From assembly GCA_910588075.1 (NCBI GenBank), contig CAJUOS010000013.1:1-40605 (forward strand): DNA of 40,605 nt, read 5' to 3'. Both the position numbers and the translations under genes were made by a program. The notes beneath the pieces are model-generated. The model saw only the letters and a list, made by a program, of their open reading frames with translations. It made no database searches and was not told the DNA's origin. This document shows, piece after piece, positions 15,973 to 24,277 of the stretch. How positions within the stretch are numbered: the stretch's first letter is position 1; each line of letters begins with the position of its first letter. Origin of the DNA: an uncultured Erysipelotrichaceae bacterium. Its GTDB lineage: Bacteria > Bacillota_I > Bacilli_A > Erysipelotrichales > Coprobacillaceae.

Positions 15973-16827
15973 ATGATGAGTGAAGAATGTATTTCGTTGC
16001 AACATATATCAAAAAAATTCAATGAAAATATTGTTTTAAAAGATGTAGATGCTATATTACATCAAGGAGAAATTTTAGGATTTCTTGGTCCAAGTGGTGC
16101 TGGGAAAACAACAACGATTAAAATATTGACAGGACAATTAAAACCAACAGATGGAGAAGCTTTTGTACTAGGCATGAATTGTCAGAATATAGATGAAACA
16201 ATTTATGAACAAATAGGAATTGTAACTGATGCTAGTGGTGTTTATGAAAGAATGAGTGTTTATGATAACTTAAAATATTTTGCTAAAATTTTAAGTGTTC
16301 CATTAGAAAATATAGATATTTTATTAAAGAGAGTAGGACTTTATGAACATAAAAATAAATTAGCAAGTCAGTTATCTAAAGGTCAAACACAAAGGTTGAT
16401 TTTAACAAGGGCTATTCTTCATACACCTAAAGTATTGTTTTTAGATGAACCTACAAGTGGTTTAGATCCAACAACTGCTTTGGAAATCCATAAGTTATTA
16501 AAAGAATTAAGAGCAGAAGGAATGGCTATTTTTCTTACAACTCATAATATGGAAGAAGCAACAAAGCTATGTGATCATGTAGCTTTATTAAATGAGGGAG
16601 TTATTGTTGAATATGGAACACCTCAAGATATTTGTTTGCGTTATAATAAAGAGAAAAAGTATAGAATACTAAAGAGTGATAAAGAAGAAATTGTATTAAT
16701 TCATACAGAAGAAAATATAAAAAAATTAAATCAATGGTTAATAGATGATGAAGTTATATCTATTCATTCATGTGAACCAACTTTAGAATCAGTCTTTTTA
16801 GAAGTAACAGGGAGGGAATTACAATGA
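15973..16827 (+). CDS. ABC transporter ATP-binding protein (ABC-2 type exporter)
   Basis: A 284-residue ATPase with Walker A GPSGAGKTT at 39-47, Q-loop region near 80, signature LSKGQ at 134-138 (LSGGQ variant), Walker B VLFLDEP at 154-160 and the D-loop SGLD. The switch His is in TTHNMEEA. A C-terminal extension of about 60 residues is typical of drug or lantibiotic-type exporters. It overlaps the permease gene by four bases. An AAGGAGG RBS precedes ATGATG; either ATG could be used. The pair sits convergent to a VanSR-like two-component system, an arrangement often seen in antimicrobial peptide response, although convergence does not prove a link. Confidence 0.92.
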   Translation: MMSEECISLQHISKKFNENIVLKDVDAILHQGEILGFLGPSGAGKTTTIKILTGQLKPTDGEAFVLGMNCQNIDETIYEQIGIVTDASGVYERMSVYDNLKYFAKILSVPLENIDILLKRVGLYEHKNKLASQLSKGQTQRLILTRAILHTPKVLFLDEPTSGLDPTTALEIHKLLKELRAEGMAIFLTTHNMEEATKLCDHVALLNEGVIVEYGTPQDICLRYNKEKKYRILKSDKEEIVLIHTEENIKKLNQWLIDDEVISIHSCEPTLESVFLEVTGRELQ

Positions 16828-17555
16828 AAAGAATCCATTTCAATAAGCTTCTTGCTATAATAGAAGTTAAAGGAAAAGCTTTGTTTAGTAAGAATTTTAT
16901 TATTATGCCAATTTTTTCATTAGGAATAACCTATATCATGAAACTTGCTTATGGAGCAATATCAAAAGATGTAGATATGACAGGTTATTTTCTTTCTTTA
17001 GGTATACTAATGAATGTATGTATGACAGGAGTGTATTGTGTAGCTGCTTGTCTTGCAGAAGAAAAGGAAAAAAATACTTTAAGAACTTTAATGACATCTT
17101 CTGTTAATGGGTTAGAATTCTTTTTAGGAAGTTTAATTCCTGTTATTTTGCTAATGATGGTTATTAATGTATTATGTGTGCTTATTTCTGGTTTCTCAAT
17201 GAATGGCATAGAGTGGCTATGTTATATGATGATTACAACAATATCATCAACTATAGGTGCTATTATTGGAATGATTTTTGGTATATTTGCTAAAAATCAA
17301 ATGTCAGCAGGAACAATGACAACTCCATTATTAATGCTTTTGATGCTCATTCCTATGTTTTCTCATATTAATCAAGTGATTGAAACAATATCTAATTATT
17401 TATTTACAGGTGTTATTATGAATTTTATTGAACATGTTACAATGAAAGTTTCTTTAATAAATCCATTAGAATTAACTGTATTATTAATAGAGTTAGTTTT
17501 ATCAGTTTTAGCATTTCTTGTTTTATACAAGAAAAATGGCTTTGAAGCAGATTGA
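16824..17555 (+). CDS. ABC-2 type transporter permease
   Basis: A 243-residue integral membrane protein with about six hydrophobic segments. The charged EEKEKNTLRTLMTSSV around residues 75-90 is the typical ABC-2 permease coupling segment. It partners the preceding ATPase through an ATGA overlap. Substrate is unknown; small size fits peptide or drug exporters of the CcmB/NatB/ABC-2 kind. Confidence 0.87.
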   Translation: MKRIHFNKLLAIIEVKGKALFSKNFIIMPIFSLGITYIMKLAYGAISKDVDMTGYFLSLGILMNVCMTGVYCVAACLAEEKEKNTLRTLMTSSVNGLEFFLGSLIPVILLMMVINVLCVLISGFSMNGIEWLCYMMITTISSTIGAIIGMIFGIFAKNQMSAGTMTTPLLMLLMLIPMFSHINQVIETISNYLFTGVIMNFIEHVTMKVSLINPLELTVLLIELVLSVLAFLVLYKKNGFEAD

Positions 17556-17573
17556 TATGTATTAGGTGAAGTT

Positions 17574-17610
17574 AAAAAAATAGAGAGAAATATATTTTCC
17601 CTCTATTTTT
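17574..17610. terminator. Bidirectional terminator between convergent ABC and histidine kinase genes
   Basis: AAAAATAGAG...CTCTATTTTT with an inner GAAA/TTTT extension; A-run on one side and T-run on the other serve both directions. Confidence 0.8.
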
Positions 17611-17655
17611 GCTTTCACATATAAAATAATAAGAATATCATAAAAAGTTAATACT

Positions 17656-18774
17656 TTATTTTAAGGTTCTTGGTAATGAAACAACGAATGTTGTTTTATC
17701 TTTATGGCTAGTGGCTAAAATACTACCATTATGAATATGAATAATATTCTTAGCAATTGCTAATCCTAATCCAGTTCCACCAGTAGAAGAAGAACGAGAA
17801 CTATCACTACGATAAAATTTATCAAAGATATAAGGAAGATCTTCTTTAGCAATAGGATTTCCATAATTCATTATTTTAATAGTTACTGTTTGTTCATCAT
17901 TTAAAACTTCAATTTTAATATCATTATTATCTTCACCATATTTAACAGCATTAGATAATAAATTATCAAAAACTCTTGCTAAAAGTTGCCCATCTCCATG
18001 GATTAATAAATTAGGTTGACTAACATGAAGAGTAGGCTTTAAGTTATGTTCTTGAAAAGTTGGATAAAATTCATCAACAATTTGTAAAATAAGTTCTGAA
18101 ATATTAATTGTTGTCATATGAACTTTGACATTTGCTTGATCAAGGCTAGTAAATTCAAATAAATCATCCATCATACTTTGTAACCTTTTTGATTTTTCAT
18201 AAGCAACAGTAGAATATTTCTTAATATCTTCTTTGTCTAATTGATCATTATTTTTGATTAGTTCTAAATATCCAACAATTGTTGTTAAAGGGGTTCTTAA
18301 ATCATGAGCAACATTAGTAATAAGATCATTCTTTTGTTTTTCAGCATTTCTTTCTGCATCAAAAGCTAAACGTTCATTTTCTTTTAAAATAGCTCCTTCA
18401 ATTTCTTTATCTGCTAATGTTTTGGCTAAAGCATTAATATTTGCAGCTAATAAACCTAATTCATCATCATATTCAATAGGAACTTCAATATTATAATCTC
18501 CATTTGTAACTTCTTGAATAGCTTCGCTTAAATTCCCTAAATATTTAAGTGTAATATTCATAAGATCAAAGAAAATAACAAGAAAAACACATAGTGATAA
18601 TACGAATGATATGAAGTATTTAATTTCAATAGATAGACTAAAAATATCAAAACTTTCCAAAATCATAATCATAGCACTATAAATTAAGAAAGTAACAATA
18701 TAAGAAATAATAATGTTAATAAGTAATCTCCATCGAAAACTACTTATAAATAATCTTCTTAATTTTTCCATCAT
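17656..18774 (-). CDS. Sensor histidine kinase, VanS-like
   Basis: A 372-residue membrane kinase with two transmembrane segments (about 16-38 and 50-72) separated by a very short external loop, then HAMP (about 72-125), and a DHp helix with the phosphoacceptor His157 in NVAHDLRTPLT. The ATP-binding domain has an N box (NAVKYGE) and GTGLGLAIAKN. The tiny extracellular part suggests sensing within or at the membrane, as in VanS-like or intramembrane-sensing kinases. It overlaps the response regulator gene by four bases (ATGA). Confidence 0.92.
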   Translation of the reverse strand: MMEKLRRLFISSFRWRLLINIIISYIVTFLIYSAMIMILESFDIFSLSIEIKYFISFVLSLCVFLVIFFDLMNITLKYLGNLSEAIQEVTNGDYNIEVPIEYDDELGLLAANINALAKTLADKEIEGAILKENERLAFDAERNAEKQKNDLITNVAHDLRTPLTTIVGYLELIKNNDQLDKEDIKKYSTVAYEKSKRLQSMMDDLFEFTSLDQANVKVHMTTINISELILQIVDEFYPTFQEHNLKPTLHVSQPNLLIHGDGQLLARVFDNLLSNAVKYGEDNNDIKIEVLNDEQTVTIKIMNYGNPIAKEDLPYIFDKFYRSDSSRSSSTGGTGLGLAIAKNIIHIHNGSILATSHKDKTTFVVSLPRTLK

Positions 18775-19466
18775 AAATCAAACTTATAACCAATTCCCCA
18801 AACTGTTTTAATATGTCTAGGATTTCTTGGTTGCCTTTCAATTTTTTCTCTTAGCTTACGAATATGAACCATAATTGTATTATTAGAATTATTTGATTTT
18901 TCATTCCAAATTTCCTCAAAAATATCTTCAATAGAAAATACTTTACCTGGTTCACTTGCAAGTAAAATAAGAATTTCATATTCAATTCTTGTCAAAGCAA
19001 GAGGTTGATTATCTAAAGTTACTGATTTCTTTTGTTTATCAATAACTAAATCAGTAGCTTGAATAATCTGTGAAGATTCCACAGGAGGTTTATTAAACAC
19101 TTGTGCTCTTCTTAGTTGGGATTTTACTCTTGCAACTAATTCCATAGCATTAAAAGGTTTACTAACATAGTCATCAGCACCTGATAATAACCCTTCAATT
19201 TTATCTTGATTAGCTGTTTTCGCGGATACAATAATGACAGGAATATGAAATTGTTCTCTAATCATTTTAAGTGCTTGAATTCCATTTATTTCTGGCATCA
19301 TAACATCTAATAAAACAAGATCAATTTCATTTTCTTTTATATCTTCAATTAAATGAAAAGCATTATAACGTTTAGTAACTTGATAACCTTCTTGAGTTAA
19401 GTATATTTCTACTAAATCAGTGATTTCTTTTTCATCATCTACAACAAGTATATGGGGTATATTCAT
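18771..19466 (-). CDS. OmpR/PhoB-family response regulator, VanR-like
   Basis: A 231-residue regulator. The receiver domain has acidic Asp10 and Asp11, phosphoacceptor Asp54 in LLDVMMP and the conserved Lys in YVSKPF. The C-terminal winged helix includes LTRIEYEILILLA and the final RHIKTVWGIGYKF. I place the start at the ATG ending at 19466 (MNIPHILVVDD) because AAGGAG lies just ahead of it; a longer frame upstream adds 16 residues without family similarity. First gene of the two-component operon. Confidence 0.93.
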   Translation of the reverse strand: MNIPHILVVDDEKEITDLVEIYLTQEGYQVTKRYNAFHLIEDIKENEIDLVLLDVMMPEINGIQALKMIREQFHIPVIIVSAKTANQDKIEGLLSGADDYVSKPFNAMELVARVKSQLRRAQVFNKPPVESSQIIQATDLVIDKQKKSVTLDNQPLALTRIEYEILILLASEPGKVFSIEDIFEEIWNEKSNNSNNTIMVHIRKLREKIERQPRNPRHIKTVWGIGYKFDL

Positions 19467-19550
19467 TTGTATCAACTCCTTATCTTTATTATATAGATTT
19501 TTTAAAAATATCAAAGAAATATTTTTAGAATTTATAATAATAGAAAATTA

Positions 19551-19579
19551 TTGAAATAATAAAAAATATTTGATAGAAT
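19551..19579 (+). promoter_or_regulatory. pyrG promoter
   Basis: TTGAAA (19551-19556), 17-base spacer, TAGAAT (19574-19579); six bases later the transcript would start at GGGC (19586). Confidence 0.8.
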
Positions 19580-19585
19580 AATAAA

Positions 19586-19625
19586 GGGCACTCACAGCTT
19601 TCCAGTGGAGTGCTTTTTGTTTTTA
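19586..19625 (+). promoter_or_regulatory. pyrG attenuator leader (CTP-sensed reiterative initiation type)
   Basis: The predicted transcript begins GGGCACUC. GCACTC (19588-19593) pairs with GAGTGC (19608-19613), followed by TTTTTGTTTTT: an intrinsic terminator almost at the 5' end. In B. subtilis pyrG, low CTP stalls initiation at GGGC, extra Gs are added and pair with the 5' arm, blocking the terminator. The same layout is seen here; the mechanism is inferred by analogy. Confidence 0.8.
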
Positions 19626-19650
19626 TAAAAAAGTAAAAGGAGTGTATTTT

Positions 19651-21255
19651 ATGACAAAATTTATATTTGTAACAGGGGGTGTTGTTTCTGGCCTTGGAAA
19701 AGGATTAACAGCAGCTTCTTTAGGAAGATTATTGAAACAAAGAGGATTAAAAGTATTTATGCAGAAGTTAGATCCATATATTAATATAGATCCAGGTACA
19801 ATGTCGCCATTTCAACATGGAGAAGTTTTTGTGACAGCAGATGGAGCAGAAACAGATTTGGATTTGGGACATTATGAACGATTTATTGATGAAGAATTAA
19901 ATCATAACTCATCTATAACAACAGGTAGGATTTATAGTGATGTCATTGCTAAAGAACGTCGAGGAGATTACTTAGGTGCAACGGTGCAAGTTGTCCCTCA
20001 TATTACTAATGAAATTAAAGCTAAAATTTATGCTGCTGCGAAAAGTAGTCAAGCTGATATTGTTATAACTGAAATAGGTGGAACAGTAGGAGATATTGAG
20101 AGTTTACCTTTTATTGAAGCAATTAGACAAGTTCGATTAGATTTGGGTTATGAAAATACATTGTATATACATACAACACTTTTACCATATATTGGAGCGA
20201 GTCATGAGGTTAAGACAAAACCAACACAACATAGTGTTAAAGAATTAAGAGGATATGGAATACAACCAGATTTGATTATATGTCGAAGTGAGAAATATAT
20301 TGCTCAAGAATTAAAAGATAAGATTTCATTATTTTGTAATGTTCCAACAAAAGCAGTTATTTCTAATTATGATGTTAATGTTTTATATGAACTACCTATT
20401 ATGCTATTAGAACAACATATGGATGATTTAGTCTTAGAACATTTAAAAATAAATGCACCAAAAGCTGATATGCAAGAATGGAGAGCATTAGTAAAAAGAG
20501 TACAAAATTTAAATAAAGAAGTAACGATTAAAATGGTGGGAAAATATGTTCAATTACCTGACGCCTATTTATCAGTTAATGAGGCACTTAAACATGCAGG
20601 TTATTATGAAAGTAGTGTAGTCCATATCGAATGGGTTAATGCTGAAGAAATCAATCAAGATAATGTAAAAGATATTTTAAAAAATGCAGATGGCATTTTA
20701 ATACCAGGAGGATTTGGAGAACGAGGCATTGAAGGAATGATAATAGCTATTCAATATGCGAGAGAACATAATGTTCCATTTTTAGGAATTTGTTTAGGAA
20801 TGCAACTTGCATCTATTGAATTTGCAAGGCATGTTTGTCATTTAGAAGATGTAAATTCAATGGAATTTGATCAAATGTGTCAAACTCCACTTATTCATTT
20901 AATGAGTGATCAATCATTAGAAGATATGGGAGGAACACAAAGATTAGGAGATTATACTTGTCAATTAATTCCCAAAACAAAAGCTTATCAAATGTATGGC
21001 AAAGAAATTATTCATCAAAGACATCGACATAGATATGAATTTAATAATAAATATCGAATGATATTAGAAGAACATGGTTTAACAATTTCAGGAGTCAATC
21101 CTGAAAGAAACTTGGTAGAAATTATAGAATTAAAAAATCATCCTTATTTTATAGCATCTCAATTTCATCCAGAATTTAAATCTAGACCTAATCGTAGTGA
21201 ACCTTTATTTCAAGGATTTATAACAGCGGCATTCAATAGAAAATATAAAAAATAA
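19651..21255 (+). CDS. pyrG: CTP synthase
   Basis: A 534-residue CTP synthase converting UTP to CTP with glutamine and ATP. The N-terminal synthetase domain starts FIFVTGGVVSGLGKG (P-loop) and continues with KLDPYINIDPGTM. The C-terminal class I glutamine amidotransferase domain has the oxyanion PGGFGERG, nucleophile Cys in GICLGMQLA and the His/Glu pair in FHPEFKSRP. Length is standard. The ATG at 19651 is chosen over an upstream GTG at 19642 because AAAGGAG ends at 19642. A CTP-responsive attenuator precedes it. Confidence 0.98.
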   Translation: MTKFIFVTGGVVSGLGKGLTAASLGRLLKQRGLKVFMQKLDPYINIDPGTMSPFQHGEVFVTADGAETDLDLGHYERFIDEELNHNSSITTGRIYSDVIAKERRGDYLGATVQVVPHITNEIKAKIYAAAKSSQADIVITEIGGTVGDIESLPFIEAIRQVRLDLGYENTLYIHTTLLPYIGASHEVKTKPTQHSVKELRGYGIQPDLIICRSEKYIAQELKDKISLFCNVPTKAVISNYDVNVLYELPIMLLEQHMDDLVLEHLKINAPKADMQEWRALVKRVQNLNKEVTIKMVGKYVQLPDAYLSVNEALKHAGYYESSVVHIEWVNAEEINQDNVKDILKNADGILIPGGFGERGIEGMIIAIQYAREHNVPFLGICLGMQLASIEFARHVCHLEDVNSMEFDQMCQTPLIHLMSDQSLEDMGGTQRLGDYTCQLIPKTKAYQMYGKEIIHQRHRHRYEFNNKYRMILEEHGLTISGVNPERNLVEIIELKNHPYFIASQFHPEFKSRPNRSEPLFQGFITAAFNRKYKK

Positions 21256-21342
21256 ATTATTTGCAAATATTTTTTTCAAAATCTGCTTGAATTATTGAAA
21301 TAATTATAAAATCTCCTATGATAGTATTAGGAGGACAAAATA

Positions 21343-22200
21343 ATGAGTATAAAAGTTATTATTATGGATGTAGATGGGACACTTACAAATAATCAAAAAA
21401 TTGTAACCCCAAAAACAAAAGAGGCTTTATTAAAAGCAGAAGAAAAAGGAGCTATTCTTATTCTTGCATCAGGAAGACCAACATCAGGATTAATTGATCT
21501 TGCAAAAGAGTTAAAAATGGATAAACACCATGGGTTATTAGTCGCATATAATGGTTCAAAAGTTATTGATTGTGAAACAAAAGAAGTTTTATTTAATCAG
21601 GCTTTAAGTATAGAAGAAGGAAAAGCTGTCTTAGAACATATGAAAAAGTTTGATAAAGTAAGACCGATGATTGATAGAGATGAATATATGTTTGTTAATA
21701 ATGTATATGATAATTGGATTACTTGGAAAGGGAAACCTTTTGATGTTATTCAATATGAATCAAGAGGAGGAAAATTTAAGCTGTGTGAAATAGAAGACTT
21801 AGCAGCATTTGTGGATTTTCCATTGAATAAAATCTTAACAACAAGTGATCCAGAATATTTACAAGAACATTATCAGGATATGATGGAACCTTTTAAAGAT
21901 ACATTGAGTTGTATGTTTACAGGAGATTTTTATTTTGAATTTACTGCACAAGGTATTGATAAAGCCAAAGCATTGGATACAGTTTTAATTCCAATGGGAT
22001 ATAAAAAAGAAGAGATGATTGCTTTTGGAGATGGACATAATGATGCTTCTATGGTCAAATATGCTGGAGTTGGTGTGGCTATGGAAAATGCAGTTCAAGC
22101 ATTAAAGGATATTGCTGATGAAGTCACTTTATCTAATGAAGATGATGGTATCGCTAGATCACTTTACAAACATATGCCAGAAATAGGAGATAGCTTATGA
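21343..22200 (+). CDS. HAD-superfamily hydrolase, Cof type
   Basis: A 285-residue Cof-type phosphatase. Motif I is MDVDGTLT (nucleophile Asp9, acid Asp11), motif II is ASGRP, and motif IV is FGDGHNDASMVKYAGVGVAM. The large C2 cap is typical of sugar-phosphate or PLP/flavin phosphatases of the YidA/Cof family. An AGGAGG RBS precedes the ATG. It overlaps the next oxidoreductase gene by four bases. Substrate unknown. Confidence 0.92.
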   Translation: MSIKVIIMDVDGTLTNNQKIVTPKTKEALLKAEEKGAILILASGRPTSGLIDLAKELKMDKHHGLLVAYNGSKVIDCETKEVLFNQALSIEEGKAVLEHMKKFDKVRPMIDRDEYMFVNNVYDNWITWKGKPFDVIQYESRGGKFKLCEIEDLAAFVDFPLNKILTTSDPEYLQEHYQDMMEPFKDTLSCMFTGDFYFEFTAQGIDKAKALDTVLIPMGYKKEEMIAFGDGHNDASMVKYAGVGVAMENAVQALKDIADEVTLSNEDDGIARSLYKHMPEIGDSL

Positions 22201-23189
22201 AATTAGGAATTGTAGGAAGTGGAATGATTGTTGAAGATTTATTATCTTTTATTAATAATATTCCTAATATTCAATTAATACATATTTCAGGAACAAAACG
22301 TAGTGAAGAAAAAGTTAAAAATTTATGTAAAAAACATCATTTTAAAAGATGTTCTACATCTTATGATCAATTATTAAATGATGAAGAAGTTGATACTATT
22401 TATGTTGCTTTACCTAATCATCTTCACTATGAATATACAAGACAAGCATTACAAGCAAATAAAAATGTTATTTTAGAAAAGCCTTTTACTTCAACAATAG
22501 AAGAAGCACAAGAATTAGAAAAACTTGCTATTGAAAATCATTTGTTTTTATGGGAGGCTATTACGAATCAATATTTACCTAATTTTTATAAAGTAAAAGA
22601 GCTATTACCAAAGTTAGGAAGAATTAAGATTGTAGAGTGTAATTTTTCTCAATATTCATCAAGATATAATGCTTTTAAAGAAGGGAATATTTTACCTGCA
22701 TTTGATTATACAAAGTCAGGTGGAGCATTAATGGATTTGAATATATATAATATTCATTTTGTAGTTGGATTGTTTGGTAAACCTATAAATATAGAATATT
22801 ATCCTAATATTGAAAGAAATATTGATACTTCAGGAATATTGATATTAGATTATGGGTCTTTTAAATGTGTATGTATTGGCTCAAAAGATTGTAAAGCACC
22901 TTTATCTAATAATATACAAGGAGATGAAGGATGTATTCATATTGAAACACCTGTAGCCATTATTGAAACAATTGATATGTTTATGAATGATGGAACAAAA
23001 GAAACAATAACAGAAAATAAAAATGTTCATAAAATGTATGAAGAATTTATGGCATTTGAAAAGATGTATCAAGAAAAGAATTATCAAAAATGTTATGAAA
23101 TGTTAAAACATAGTCTACTTGTAACAGAGGTTCAAACTATTGCAAGAAGGAAAGCAGGAATGTTATTTCCAGCAGATATACAAAAGTGA
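22197..23189 (+). CDS. Gfo/Idh/MocA-family oxidoreductase
   Basis: A 330-residue NAD(P)-dependent dehydrogenase. The Rossmann motif is GIVGSGMI at 3-10, the ALPNHLHYEYTRQAL stretch and LEKPFTST (with the catalytic Lys of the EKP motif) are diagnostic, and DLNIYNIHFVVGLFG lies in the C-terminal substrate domain. Coupled to the HAD gene by an ATGA overlap, so the pair likely works on a sugar or polyol and its phosphate. Exact substrate unknown. Confidence 0.9.
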   Translation: MKLGIVGSGMIVEDLLSFINNIPNIQLIHISGTKRSEEKVKNLCKKHHFKRCSTSYDQLLNDEEVDTIYVALPNHLHYEYTRQALQANKNVILEKPFTSTIEEAQELEKLAIENHLFLWEAITNQYLPNFYKVKELLPKLGRIKIVECNFSQYSSRYNAFKEGNILPAFDYTKSGGALMDLNIYNIHFVVGLFGKPINIEYYPNIERNIDTSGILILDYGSFKCVCIGSKDCKAPLSNNIQGDEGCIHIETPVAIIETIDMFMNDGTKETITENKNVHKMYEEFMAFEKMYQEKNYQKCYEMLKHSLLVTEVQTIARRKAGMLFPADIQK

Positions 23190-23196
23190 GTTCAAG

Positions 23197-23246
23197 GAAT
23201 ATTAATGATTTTATAAAAAATAAAATGATTAATATTCTTTTTCTTT
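23197..23246 (+). terminator. Terminator after the oxidoreductase gene
   Basis: Long inverted repeat: GAATATTAAT...ATTAATATTC with inner ATTTTAT/ATAAAAT after a G/G mismatch, then TTTTTCTTT. Confidence 0.85.
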
Positions 23247-23474
23247 AAAAATATTGATAAATAAACTTTTTTTATAGTTTGTTTTTAAAGGTCATATATT
23301 TATTTTAAAATAAGCTTTAAAAATCAATCTATCCACATGCTTGTGTATAGTAAATTAATATTTTATAATAAAATATATAAATTGTTTTTTTTGAGGAATG
23401 ATGCAATAAAGAATAGATAATATACCATTAATAGTATGGGAAAAATAAAGTATTTATAATAAGCATATGAAAAA

Positions 23475-23503
23475 CTGACATATAAAGGAAAATAATATAT
23501 AAG
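23475..23503 (+). promoter_or_regulatory. Candidate promoter of the DUF1697 gene
   Basis: CTGACA (23475-23480), 17 bases, TATAAG (23498-23503). Confidence 0.4.
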
Positions 23504-23576
23504 ATTTGAAATGGAATATAGAATAAAGTTTCATTATATAAGAGAAATTAGGATTTGTTAGGAGGTGTTAGTAAAT

Positions 23577-24119
23577 ATGAGAAGATATATTGCATTTTTG
23601 CGTGGTATTAATATAAATGGTAAAAATAAAGTGCCAATGGTAGAATTAAAAAAAGAGTTTGAAAAACTTGGGTTTGGAGAGGTTAAGACATATTTGAACA
23701 GTGGAAATGTATCTTTTTTGAGTAAAAAAGGAGATATAAAGCAGTTTACAGAACAGATTGAGACAATGATAAAAAGGCAGTTTGTTTTAGATATTCCTGT
23801 TTTTGTTATATCAAGAGAAGAACTTGTTGACATCTTGAATAATGCACCTAATTGGTGGGGAAACGAAAATAAGGAAATCTATGACAATCTCATCTTTATT
23901 ATGCCACCTGTTACATTTGAAGAGGTATGCAGTGAGATTGGAGAGCCTAAAAAGGGATTAGAAAGGATAAAAAATTACAAAGAAGTAATATTCTGGTCTT
24001 TCAACAGAAAAGATTATCAAAAAACAAATTGGTGGTCTAAAACAGCAGGTGCAGATATTCGTAGCAAATTAACAGTAAGAACAGCAAATACTGTCAAAAA
24101 GATAGTTAAATATAATTAA
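23577..24119 (+). CDS. DUF1697 family protein
   Basis: A 180-residue protein that starts MRRYIAFLRGININGKNKVPM and contains YLNSGNVSF, both hallmarks of DUF1697. The function of the family is not established. The ATG at 23577 is preferred over an upstream GTG at 23565 because the family motif starts here and GGAGG lies 11 bases upstream. It stands alone, between a 387-bp gap and a 150-bp AT-rich stretch with no terminator of its own that I can see. G-containing codons seem a little more frequent than in its neighbours, compatible with a later arrival, but I did not measure this. Confidence 0.85.
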   Translation: MRRYIAFLRGININGKNKVPMVELKKEFEKLGFGEVKTYLNSGNVSFLSKKGDIKQFTEQIETMIKRQFVLDIPVFVISREELVDILNNAPNWWGNENKEIYDNLIFIMPPVTFEEVCSEIGEPKKGLERIKNYKEVIFWSFNRKDYQKTNWWSKTAGADIRSKLTVRTANTVKKIVKYN

Positions 24120-24251
24120 AAAATAGAAATGGTGATGTCAATGCTATAAAAATATCAACAGATATGAGGAGTATGTTAATATTTTATGGATTAGCAGTAT
24201 TAACAAGAAAGCTTTTAATAAAGGTATATAATTTTTAAAAAAGCTAGTCAA

Positions 24252-24277
24252 AGAAAAAAGCAGATTTTTCATCTGCT
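24252..24277 (-). terminator. Terminator of glnS
   Basis: AGCAGAT-TTTTC-ATCTGCT; on the minus strand followed by TTTTTTCTTT. Overlaps the glnS stop codon. Confidence 0.85.

Larger units (their letters stand above)
23190..23576. other. Gene-free interval (387 bp)
   Basis: Contains a terminator (23197-23246) and a candidate promoter (23475-23503). Between them is AT-rich sequence with no reading frame I can support. Confidence 0.6.

Noticed and set aside
24120..24250. Small peptide gene (about 24 codons from near 24163) after DUF1697
   Set aside because: Hydrophobic and short, with AT-rich composition that gives such frames by chance; RBS is poor and no similarity is evident.
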